Translations under genes and position numbers: made by a program
Source of the DNA: an uncultured Lachnospiraceae bacterium
GTDB taxonomy: Bacteria; Bacillota_A; Clostridia; Lachnospirales; Lachnospiraceae
Direction: 5' to 3'
Assembly: GCA_946630765.1 (NCBI GenBank)
Contig: CAMOZF010000114.1
Span: forward strand, 1-6,144
Length of the DNA stretch: 6,144 nt
Notes under the pieces: model-generated
Seen by the model: only the letters and a program-made list of their open reading frames with translations
What the model was told of the DNA's origin: nothing
Databases searched by the model: none
Shown: positions 1 through 5,461 of the stretch, in pieces
Position numbering within the stretch: the first letter of the stretch is position 1
How the letters are laid out: every line of letters begins with the position of its first letter

Positions 1-1
1 A

Positions 2-466
2 AACCCGGTCTATCCGATCACCGCCATTCTGGTGTCGATCGTGGTTTTTCTTCTGTCCTTCCGGAAGAAGCCGCAGCATCATCTGGCCCTATACGAAATG
101 AGCCAGACCATTGCCGATGCGGTCGGGCTCGGAATCTTCACCGCGGTCGGCGTGAGCGCCGGCATCAGCGCCGGTTATGCCGACAATATGTTCTTCACCG
201 CCTTTCTGGGGGTGATCACCGGCGTCGGCGGCGGCGTCTTCCGGGACGTGCTTTCCGGCGAGAAACCGTCCATTTTCGTCCGGCACATTTATGCGCTCGC
301 CTCGATCGCCGGCGCGATCCTCTGCTGTGTGATCGAGCATTTCTTCGCCATAACGCCGGCCATTATCGTGTGCACCGTCTCCGTCACGGCCATCCGCCTG
401 CTTGCAGCCGGCTTCCGCTGGAGTCTTCCGCACGCCGGCGGACCAAAAGATACGGAGACCAGATAA
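2..466 (+). CDS. TRIC / UPF0126 (YicG-like) membrane protein, 3' part
   Basis: The frame is open to the left edge, so the gene begins outside the window and the GTG at 32 is an internal codon. 154 residues are visible. The family has about 205-220 residues, so roughly 50-65 N-terminal residues are missing. What shows the family: the second of its two tandem repeats, with the Gly-rich signature GVGGGVFRDVLSGEKP at visible residues 74-89, preceded by a small-residue helix (about 41-60) and followed by hydrophobic helices (about 95-112 and 116-134). The visible start (about 6-20) is the end of another membrane helix. Bacterial members are trimeric cation channels of the inner membrane, related to animal TRIC channels; Pfam once called the domain a glycine transporter. 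The substrate here is unknown. The tail after residue 140 is polar and should be cytoplasmic or disordered. The gene ends with TAA, 35 bases before the hydrolase gene on the same strand, so cotranscription is likely. Family call firm, function tentative. Confidence 0.88.
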   Translation, partial: NPVYPITAILVSIVVFLLSFRKKPQHHLALYEMSQTIADAVGLGIFTAVGVSAGISAGYADNMFFTAFLGVITGVGGGVFRDVLSGEKPSIFVRHIYALASIAGAILCCVIEHFFAITPAIIVCTVSVTAIRLLAAGFRWSLPHAGGPKDTETR

Positions 467-487
467 CGCAGAAACGTTCAAGATCAG

Positions 488-496
488 TAAGGAGGT
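488..496 (+). promoter_or_regulatory. Shine-Dalgarno site setting the hydrolase start
   Basis: The sequence TAAGGAGGT is an almost perfect complement of the 16S rRNA 3' end. Its GGAGG core ends six bases before the ATG at 502. The hydrolase frame stays open upstream to 370, but an earlier start would run through the end of the preceding gene and would lack such a site, so 502 is the chosen start. Confidence 0.85.
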
Positions 497-501
497 TGCG
501 T

Positions 502-1473
502 ATGAAAAACGAAAAGGGTTCTGAGAACCCCACGCCGAAAAAAGCCAGGACGAAAAATCCCTTCCGGCGTTTTATGATCATCTTTCTGATCATTGTCCTC
601 GTCTTCTTGCCGGTGAGCAATGCGATCGGCTATGAGGTCATTTTCCATGTGCTTTTCAAAGACACGATGCGGGACAATGCGCAGAATGAAAAAGACGAAC
701 AGGCCTTTCTTGAAGAAAACGGCATCGTCCGCCAGGAATATGATATCGAAGGGTCCAAAGGGCATATACAGGGCTATCTCTATACGAAAGAAGGCCCCCA
801 TAAAGATCTGAACGTCAACAATCTGATCGTTTTCTCTCACGGCATCGGAAACGGCCATATCGCCTACCTTCCGCTGATCGGCGAAATGCTGAATCTTGAC
901 GACACCATGGTTTTCGCCTATGATGCGACAGGCAACGGCCGTTCAGACGGCGAAGCCACAGGGGGACTGCCGCAGGGCGTCAAGGACCTCGATGCGGTGC
1001 TGAATTTTATCAAAACTACACCCGATCTCAACGGTCCGTCCATTACGCTGGTCGGCCACAGCTGGGGTGCCTACTCCGCCGGCTCCGTGCTGGAGTTCCA
1101 TCCGGAAGTTAAACGTGCGGTGCTTCTTGCCGGCTTCAACGCCTCCGAGAACATGCTTCAGAGCTACGCCCAGCGCTTTGTCGGTCCCGTTGTCTATGCG
1201 CTTCTCCCCTACGTCGAGCTTCATGAAATGATCAAGTTCGGCCGCTTCGGAAATGCCTCCATCGTCCGCGGATGTCTGCAGACCGGCGTCGAGGTGCACA
1301 TCATCCAGGCGCTTGACGACGAGCGGATTGACCCGGAAAAGTACGGCATCCGCTATCTTGAGAAAGAGCTTGAGGACGATCCGGATGTTCATTTCACCGA
1401 GCTCGAATCCGGCGGACATGGTCTTCCGACCGCTGTGGTGTACGACTGTTTACAGGAGATATGGGAGGAGTGA
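502..1473 (+). CDS. Membrane-anchored alpha/beta hydrolase
   Basis: A 323-residue protein of the alpha/beta-hydrolase fold (serine hydrolase, Hydrolase_4/S33-like), probably an esterase, lipase or peptidase. Seen in the sequence: a basic N-terminus (residues 1-23, rich in Lys and Arg), then one hydrophobic segment at about 24-42 without a lipobox or clear cleavage site, suggesting a signal anchor with the catalytic domain outside the membrane. The oxyanion-hole strand and loop are SHGIGNG (112-118). The nucleophile elbow is GHSWG (185-189) with Ser187. The likely acid is Asp272 or Asp273 in the ALDDERI segment, and the likely base is His306 in SGGHG. A lid-like insertion lies at about 215-255. 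The triad looks complete, so the enzyme should be active; the substrate cannot be read from sequence. The gene follows the TRIC-like gene by 35 bases with its own strong ribosome binding site and ends 77 bases before a hairpin terminator. Fold call is firm, physiological role unknown. Confidence 0.9.
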   Translation: MKNEKGSENPTPKKARTKNPFRRFMIIFLIIVLVFLPVSNAIGYEVIFHVLFKDTMRDNAQNEKDEQAFLEENGIVRQEYDIEGSKGHIQGYLYTKEGPHKDLNVNNLIVFSHGIGNGHIAYLPLIGEMLNLDDTMVFAYDATGNGRSDGEATGGLPQGVKDLDAVLNFIKTTPDLNGPSITLVGHSWGAYSAGSVLEFHPEVKRAVLLAGFNASENMLQSYAQRFVGPVVYALLPYVELHEMIKFGRFGNASIVRGCLQTGVEVHIIQALDDERIDPEKYGIRYLEKELEDDPDVHFTELESGGHGLPTAVVYDCLQEIWEE

Positions 1474-1480
1474 GCGGTAC

Positions 1481-1510
1481 TGTCATCCCGAGCGAAGCCG
1501 AGGGATCCCA
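1481..1510. repeat. Short interspersed repeat of the 'HPERSEGS/VIPSEAEGS' type
   Basis: Eight bases after the hydrolase stop codon lies a copy of a widely scattered intergenic element with the core GTCATCCCGAGCGAAGCCGA followed by GGGATC. Its translations (IPSEAEGSH in one frame, CHPERSRGIPS in another) are familiar from spurious short proteins in many bacterial genomes. The ends are partly complementary (ATCCC against GGGAT) around GCGAAGC, giving only an imperfect hairpin. The element is known from recall, not from a search; its function is not established. One copy is seen here. Confidence 0.6.
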
Positions 1511-1550
1511 TCCCTCCTATGAATTCCCTCCGTTTTATACCTCCCAACCC

Positions 1551-1580
1551 AAAAAGTCCACCCCGCCGGGTGGACTTTTT
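1551..1580. terminator. Bidirectional intrinsic terminator between convergent genes
   Basis: A perfect 13-bp inverted repeat (left arm 1551-1563, right arm 1568-1580) encloses a 4-base CGCC loop. The arms carry five A on the left and five T on the right, so either strand gives a GC-rich stem (GTCCACCC paired with GGGTGGAC) ending in a run of U. It lies 77 bases after the rightward hydrolase stop and 26 bases after the leftward malic enzyme stop, where one element can end both transcripts. Confidence 0.93.
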
Positions 1581-1606
1581 GCATTATCTATATATACCTA
1601 TCTCCC

Positions 1607-2776
1607 TCACAGCCTTGCGACGCCGGACTTTCTGGCGGCCTCCGCAACCGCTGCGGCGACGGTCGGGCCGACCCGCTTGTCGAATGCCAGCGGCAGGATG
1701 TACTGGTCGCTGAGTTCTTCCGGAGAAACGAGGCTCGAAAGCGCGTAGGACGCGGCCGCCTTCATCTCTTCATTGATGTCGCGGGCCCGGACATCCAAAG
1801 CGCCGCGGAACAGTCCCGGGAAGGCTAGCACATTGTTGATCTGGTTCGGATGGTCCGATCTTCCGGTACCGACGATGCGGGCGCCGGCCGCTTTCGCAAG
1901 CTCCGGCGCGATTTCCGGCACCGGATTTGCCATCGGGAAAACGATGGCATCCTTGTTCATCGACTGCACCATTTCCTTTGTGACAATGTGCGGTGCGCTG
2001 ACACCGATGAAAATGTCCGCGCCCTTCATCGCATCCGAAAGCTTTCCGCTGAAATTCTCCGGATTGGTTCTTTGGGCCATTTCCGCCTGCGCCGGGTTCA
2101 TCTCCACGCCCTCCGAAAGGATGCCGTTTCGGTCCACCATCAGGAGGTGCTGAAGTCCGAGGTTCAGCAGATGCTTTCCGATCGCAATGCCGGCGGATCC
2201 CGCGCCGTTGATGACACAACGGACTTCATCGATCTTCTTTCCGACGACACGGAGCGCATTCAGTATGGCCGCGCCGACGACGATCGCCGTCCCGTGCTGG
2301 TCGTCATGGAAGACCGGAATGTCGCAGAGCTCCTTCAGCCGCCGCTCGATTTCGAAGCAGCGGGGCGCCGCGATGTCCTCGAGATTGATGCCGCCGAATG
2401 ACCCGGAGATCAGGTAAATGGTCCGCACGATCTCATCCACATCCTTGCTGCGGACACAGATCGGGAAGGCGTCCACATCGGCAAAGGCCTTGAACAGGGC
2501 GCATTTGCCTTCCATTACCGGCATGCCGGCCTCCGGGCCGATGTCCCCGAGTCCCAGAACCGCAGTTCCGTCCGTGATCACGGCCACGAGATTGTGGCGG
2601 CGTGTCAGATCAAATGATTTATCATAGTCCTTCTGGATCTCCAGACACGGCTGGGCAACGCCCGGCGTGTAGGCAAGGGAGAGATCCTCCTTGTTCTCTA
2701 CCTTCACGCGGGACACCACTTCGATTTTACCCTTCCATTCGCCATGCAGGCGTAAAGACTCTTCTGCGTAATTCAA
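1607..2776 (-). CDS. Malic enzyme (oxaloacetate-decarboxylating malate dehydrogenase), short form
   Basis: A 389-residue malic enzyme, the usual length for the short bacterial form without a phosphotransacetylase-like tail. It catalyses oxidative decarboxylation of malate to pyruvate and CO2 with reduction of NAD(P)+, in the cytoplasm, and needs a divalent metal. Seen: [12 protein letters not shown] (33-44) with catalytic Tyr36; MEGKCALF (88-95) with catalytic Lys91; metal ligands Glu132-Asp133 and Asp158 or Asp159 in FHDDQHGTA (156-164); the Rossmann motif NGAGSAG (190-196), with Asp215 ending the next strand, which leans towards NAD; ANPVPEI (283-289); and [10 protein letters not shown] (306-315) leading into [11 protein letters not shown]. 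All key residues are present. The start is TTG at 2776: no in-frame ATG lies nearby, and AAAGGAAG sits nine bases upstream. The gene lies just downstream of an acetyltransferase remnant and ends at a shared terminator. Enzyme call firm; cofactor preference is inferred. Confidence 0.96.
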   Translation of the reverse strand: MNYAEESLRLHGEWKGKIEVVSRVKVENKEDLSLAYTPGVAQPCLEIQKDYDKSFDLTRRHNLVAVITDGTAVLGLGDIGPEAGMPVMEGKCALFKAFADVDAFPICVRSKDVDEIVRTIYLISGSFGGINLEDIAAPRCFEIERRLKELCDIPVFHDDQHGTAIVVGAAILNALRVVGKKIDEVRCVINGAGSAGIAIGKHLLNLGLQHLLMVDRNGILSEGVEMNPAQAEMAQRTNPENFSGKLSDAMKGADIFIGVSAPHIVTKEMVQSMNKDAIVFPMANPVPEIAPELAKAAGARIVGTGRSDHPNQINNVLAFPGLFRGALDVRARDINEEMKAAASYALSSLVSPEELSDQYILPLAFDKRVGPTVAAAVAEAARKSGVARL

Positions 2777-2783
2777 CAGGCCA

Positions 2784-2791
2784 CTTCCTTT
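2784..2791 (-). promoter_or_regulatory. Ribosome binding site supporting the TTG start of malic enzyme
   Basis: On the minus strand AAAGGAAG precedes the TTG at 2776-2774, with nine bases between AGGA and the start codon. It justifies the non-ATG start. The site lies immediately beyond the end of the degraded acetyltransferase sequence, so the malic enzyme leader begins inside that remnant. Confidence 0.7.
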
Positions 2792-2800
2792 CTCTTCTGA

Positions 2801-2957
2801 TCAGAGGACTTCATTGTCCGCAAGAATTTCCGGTTTATGCTTCATGCGTCTGATTATAGTCCACATCGAGCTTATGTGTTTTCAGCTTGATTGCCTTCAG
2901 TTCCGGATCTCCGGGACAGAACAGTACACCCGCCTTGATCTTGTCTTCCTCATGCAT
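2801..2957 (-). pseudogene. Decayed maltose O-acetyltransferase N-terminus (maa-like remnant)
   Basis: On the minus strand an ATG at 2957 opens a 40-codon frame ending in TAA at 2835. Its start, MHEEDKIKAGVLFCPGDPEL, and the later segment KLDVDYNQTHEA match in order the N-terminal Mac domain of maltose/galactoside O-acetyltransferases (family pattern: M-x-EKEKM-x-AGELY, DPEL, R-x-YN-x-T). After a frame change near 2835-2838 the sequence continues as KPEILADNEVL (2836-2804) and a stop at 2801, resembling the family's next segment (…ILADLFG…). The left-handed beta-helix domain of hexapeptide repeats that carries catalysis, more than 100 residues, is absent: malic enzyme begins 25 bases further on. 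The remnant keeps a plausible ribosome binding site (AGGAG, ten bases before ATG). Residue similarity is seen by eye against remembered family sequences. Alternatively it is a coincidental small ORF, or an expressed 40-residue peptide. Confidence 0.6.
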
Positions 2958-3012
2958 CTTGAAATATCTCCTGTCCTCTCATTTTCAGTCCCTGGGACAG
3001 ATTTCCCGCATT

Positions 3013-3041
3013 ATTATACAACGCTCTTCCGTCCGGCACAA
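3013..3041 (-). promoter_or_regulatory. Putative sigma-70-type promoter upstream of the acetyltransferase remnant and malic enzyme
   Basis: On the minus strand TTGTGC (3041-3036) is followed after exactly 17 bases by TATAAT (3018-3013). The -10 is perfect; the -35 matches TTGACA only at TTG. Initiation would be near 3006, about 50 bases before the remnant's ATG at 2957 and about 230 bases before malic enzyme. It fits an ancestral promoter of the lost acetyltransferase that may now serve malic enzyme. A second TATAAT at 2858-2853 has no recognisable -35 and falls within the remnant's coding sequence (DYN codons). Confidence 0.45.
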
Positions 3042-3068
3042 GCTCTTTGATGCCTTCTTTTTCAGTCT

Positions 3069-3599
3069 TCATCTTGCTTTTCCCAATATTTCCAGTATCT
3101 TTGCGCTCTCAATCACCATTTCAGGGAAGAAAGCCCTTTTCTCATAATCCTCATCCTGACAGATGACTGCGGCATTCATATCCCAGTTCAGGAAAAATAT
3201 ATACGTGTTTGCTTCCTCCCCGGAAGCTTCGTTTCCAAGCGAGATCTGCCAGCGGATCGGTGTGTCATATTCAAATACAATTCTTGACGGGTCTTCCGGC
3301 GCCGATTCTTTCTCTAAATGAGCCAGCTGTATCATATTCAGCAGTCCATTTTTCTTCACTCCGTCCCAGCTTTTCTGAATGACATTGTAGATTTCGGAAT
3401 ACTGCGGATCATTCTTTGTGAAGACCTGTTCCTGACCATCCCAGTACGCATGGATCCGGTCCGGTTCTGTCAGCTTCTGATAAGCGGCTTTCCCGCCGGA
3501 GCAGGCAGTCGCTGCTGCCGATAAAACAAATAATAACAGAAGAAGTGCTGACGTCCTCGATACAACGGAACCTGCTTTACGGTTTTCCCGAGTTTTCAT
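3069..3599 (-). CDS. Putative lipoprotein of unknown function
   Basis: A 176-residue protein that I do not recognise. Seen: a basic N-terminal region (residues 2-15), a hydrophobic core (about 18-30), and a lipobox-like end ATAC with Cys33, followed by SGG. This pattern predicts a type II signal peptide, removal of 32 residues and lipid attachment, leaving about 144 residues on the outer face of the membrane. The mature part is mixed alpha/beta, with aromatic-rich strand-like stretches (DRIHAYWDGQEQVF at 47-60, PIRWQISLG at 114-122, NTYIFFLNWD at 131-140) and a charged helix near the C-terminus; no catalytic motif is evident. The ATG at 3599 is preceded by a strong purine tract (AAAGGGGGGAG). 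Base composition is visibly lower in GC than in the enzyme genes on either side. It follows the hydrogenase operon's hairpin and may depend on read-through or on a promoter I could not define. Expression as a lipoprotein is likely; role unknown. Confidence 0.8.
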   Translation of the reverse strand: MKTRENRKAGSVVSRTSALLLLLFVLSAAATACSGGKAAYQKLTEPDRIHAYWDGQEQVFTKNDPQYSEIYNVIQKSWDGVKKNGLLNMIQLAHLEKESAPEDPSRIVFEYDTPIRWQISLGNEASGEEANTYIFFLNWDMNAAVICQDEDYEKRAFFPEMVIESAKILEILGKAR

Positions 3600-3640
3600 T
3601 TCATCTCCCCCCTTTATTTACCAGCTGTTATTATTGAACA

Positions 3641-3665
3641 CCGCCCGGGCACAAAGCCCGGGCGG
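3641..3665 (-). terminator. GC-only hairpin ending the hydrogenase operon
   Basis: A perfect 10-bp stem made only of G and C (arms 3641-3650 and 3656-3665) closes a 5-base loop, 21 bases after the catalytic subunit's stop codon. On the minus strand the stem is followed by TGTTCAATAATAA rather than a clean run of T, so it is a strong RNA structure but an imperfect intrinsic terminator. It may end transcription partially or protect the 3' end of the hydrogenase mRNA while allowing some read-through into the lipoprotein gene. Confidence 0.6.
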
Positions 3666-3686
3666 CATATCATTTGCAGATTGTTA

Positions 3687-5450
3687 TTACTTTACAAACT
3701 TTTCTCTCTTCACATAAGAGGTATGCAGTGCATGATGAGCTTCTCCCTTGCCGAAGCCTTCGGTGTACCACTCCTTGTAGAGGGTCTTGATGAAGGGCGA
3801 CTCATGAGACTTACGAAGCGTCATGCCGCGGTCCTGATCGTAAAGAGCTTTCGCACGGAGCGCCTTGAGATCAACCGTATCTCTGACCCACTGGGGCTGA
3901 TAGGGCTGACCGCCGCCGTTGACACAGCCGCCGGGGCATCCCATGATCTCGATGAAGGTCCAACCGTCGGGGTTGCCGGCTGCGAGCTTGTCCATGACAA
4001 CCTTCGCTGCAGCAGCGCCGGAGGCAACGGCTACCTTGACCTTCATGCCGCCGAAATCACACTCGGCTTCCTTCAGGCCTGCGGTACCGCGGACTGCTTC
4101 ATACTCGATGTCGGTATTGTCCTTGCCGGTCAGCCAGTCGTTGGCGGTACGAAGCGCAGCTTCCATAACGCCGCCGGTTGCGCCGAAGATAACGGCTGCG
4201 CCGGTGTCTTCACTGAGCGGGCTGTCGAACTCTTCGTCCGGAAGAGCCTTGAAGTTCATGCCTGCACGCTCGATCATGCGGCCGAGCTCTCTCGTGGTGA
4301 TCGCAATGTCAACGTCCGGATAACCGGCAGCTGCCTGATCGTCACGCTTGCATTCGAATTTCTTCGCAACGCAGGGCATAACGGATACGGTCACGATATC
4401 CTTCGGGTCAATGCCTTCCTTCTGTGCCCAGTAGGTCTTGATGACCGCGCCGAGCATCTGGTGAGGAGACTTGCAGGTCGAAAGATGCGGAATCAGATCA
4501 CCGTAGTAGGTCTCGCAGAACTTGACCCAGCCGGGTGAGCAGGAGGTGATCATCGGAAGGCATCCGCCATTCTGAATTCTCTCAACCAGCTCATTCGCTT
4601 CTTCAACGATTGTCAGGTCTGCGCCTGCATCCGTATCAAATACCTTGTAGAATCCGAGACGGCGAAGTGCTGCGACCATCTTGCCTTCTACGTTGGTGCC
4701 GGGCTCCATGCCGAACCATTCGCCGAGGGTTGCACGGATCGCCGGAGCGGTCTGCACGATCACCTTCTTTGTCGGATCAGCAAGTGCTGCCCATACTTCG
4801 GGGGTGTCGTCCTTCTCGGTCAGCGCGCCGGTCGGGCAGACAACAGTACACTGTCCGCAGGAGATACACGGTGTGTTGACAAGAGACATGCCGAATGCAT
4901 TGCCGATGTTGGTGTCGATACCACGGTCATTTGCGCCGAGGATCGAAACGAACTGCTCACGGCAGGCTGCCACACAACGGCGGCAGAGGATGCACTTGTT
5001 GTTGTCTCTGACGAGATGAGCGGTTGTGGTATCCAGCTCATACTGAGGACGGAAGCCTTCAAAAGCTTTCTCATCGGTGCCGTAAGCCTGGCAGAGCTTC
5101 TGGAACTCGCAGTTCGTGGAACGAACACAGGACAGGCACTCTTTGTTGTGGGTCGAAAGCATCAGTTCCAGGGTGGTCTTTCTTGCTTTCTGAACCTTTG
5201 CGGAGTTGGTACGAACATCCATGCCCTCGGATACAGGGTATACGCAGGATGTAACGATACGGTATCCGCGGCCTTCATTGGCCTCGACGACGCAGATACG
5301 GCAGGCGCCGATCTCGTTCTTATCCTTCATAAAGCAAAGGGTCGGAATCTCGATACCGGTCATCCGGGCAGCTTCGAGGATGGTGGTTCCCGCAGGAACG
5401 CTGACGGCAATGCCGTTAATTGTTAAATTAATCATTTTATCCACTCTCAT
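3687..5450 (-). CDS. hydA: [FeFe] hydrogenase catalytic subunit (HndD/HydA type)
   Basis: A 587-residue catalytic subunit of an NAD(P)H-linked [FeFe] hydrogenase, which reduces protons to H2 or oxidises H2 in the cytoplasm. Domains in order, numbered from the ATG at 5450: a plant-type [2Fe-2S] domain (Cys39, 50, 53, 69); the His-Cys3 [4Fe-4S] site (His101, Cys105, 108, 114); a two-cluster ferredoxin (Cys153, 156, 159, 163 and 195, 198, 201, 205); the H-cluster domain with TSCSPGW (Cys304), MPCVAKKFE (Cys360) and MGCPGGC (Cys505, 509); and a C-terminal small-subunit-like segment (about 525-580, RKSHESP, HALHTSY). All FeS sites look intact. Length matches HndD (about 585) rather than the longer Thermotoga HydA. 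Its N-terminal cluster chain takes electrons from the NuoF-like subunit encoded 11 bases upstream. The start is uncertain: 5450 has a nearby AAAGGAG, while ATG 5435 (MINLT…) is the usual family start. NADH versus NADPH use and bifurcation are inferred from the gene pair only. Confidence 0.96.
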   Translation of the reverse strand: MRVDKMINLTINGIAVSVPAGTTILEAARMTGIEIPTLCFMKDKNEIGACRICVVEANEGRGYRIVTSCVYPVSEGMDVRTNSAKVQKARKTTLELMLSTHNKECLSCVRSTNCEFQKLCQAYGTDEKAFEGFRPQYELDTTTAHLVRDNNKCILCRRCVAACREQFVSILGANDRGIDTNIGNAFGMSLVNTPCISCGQCTVVCPTGALTEKDDTPEVWAALADPTKKVIVQTAPAIRATLGEWFGMEPGTNVEGKMVAALRRLGFYKVFDTDAGADLTIVEEANELVERIQNGGCLPMITSCSPGWVKFCETYYGDLIPHLSTCKSPHQMLGAVIKTYWAQKEGIDPKDIVTVSVMPCVAKKFECKRDDQAAAGYPDVDIAITTRELGRMIERAGMNFKALPDEEFDSPLSEDTGAAVIFGATGGVMEAALRTANDWLTGKDNTDIEYEAVRGTAGLKEAECDFGGMKVKVAVASGAAAAKVVMDKLAAGNPDGWTFIEIMGCPGGCVNGGGQPYQPQWVRDTVDLKALRAKALYDQDRGMTLRKSHESPFIKTLYKEWYTEGFGKGEAHHALHTSYVKREKFVK

Positions 5451-5453
5451 CCG

Positions 5454-5460
5454 CTCCTTT
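5454..5460 (-). promoter_or_regulatory. Ribosome binding site of the hydrogenase catalytic subunit gene
   Basis: AAAGGAG on the minus strand lies in the 11-base gap between the upstream subunit's TGA (5464-5462) and the ATG at 5450, three bases from that ATG. The spacing is short. The next ATG (5435) is 18 bases away, too far for this site, and has only a weak GAGTGG of its own. A GTG at 5465 overlaps the upstream stop and has no site. This favours 5450, with 5435 as the alternative. Confidence 0.55.
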
Positions 5461-5461
5461 C

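Noticed and set aside
32..34. GTG at 32 as the start of the TRIC-like gene
   Set aside because: The frame is open to the edge with fitting hydrophobic residues upstream, no RBS precedes the GTG, and the family needs about 50 or more additional N-terminal residues.
370..501. N-terminal extension of the hydrolase frame to 370
   Set aside because: It overlaps the preceding gene's coding end in another frame, and the near-perfect Shine-Dalgarno site points to ATG 502.
1461..1748. 95-codon + strand ORF running through the repeat and terminator
   Set aside because: It consists of the interspersed repeat, the terminator stem and antisense of malic enzyme; its start IPSEAEGS is the well-known spurious translation of the repeat.
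2853..2858. TATAAT on the minus strand as the malic enzyme promoter
   Set aside because: No acceptable -35 at 16-18 bases, and the hexamer is explained by Tyr-Asn codons in the acetyltransferase remnant. Kept only as an alternative.
2950..3072. 40-codon minus-strand ORF whose ATG overlaps the lipoprotein stop codon (ATGA)
   Set aside because: The overlap suggests translational coupling, but the RBS is weak, the product is unfamiliar, and the putative promoter's -10 box falls inside it. Not enough to call a gene.
3681..4538. 285-codon open frame on the + strand
   Set aside because: It lies wholly antisense to the hydrogenase catalytic gene, whose motifs are unmistakable; the frame is open because of codon bias on the other strand.
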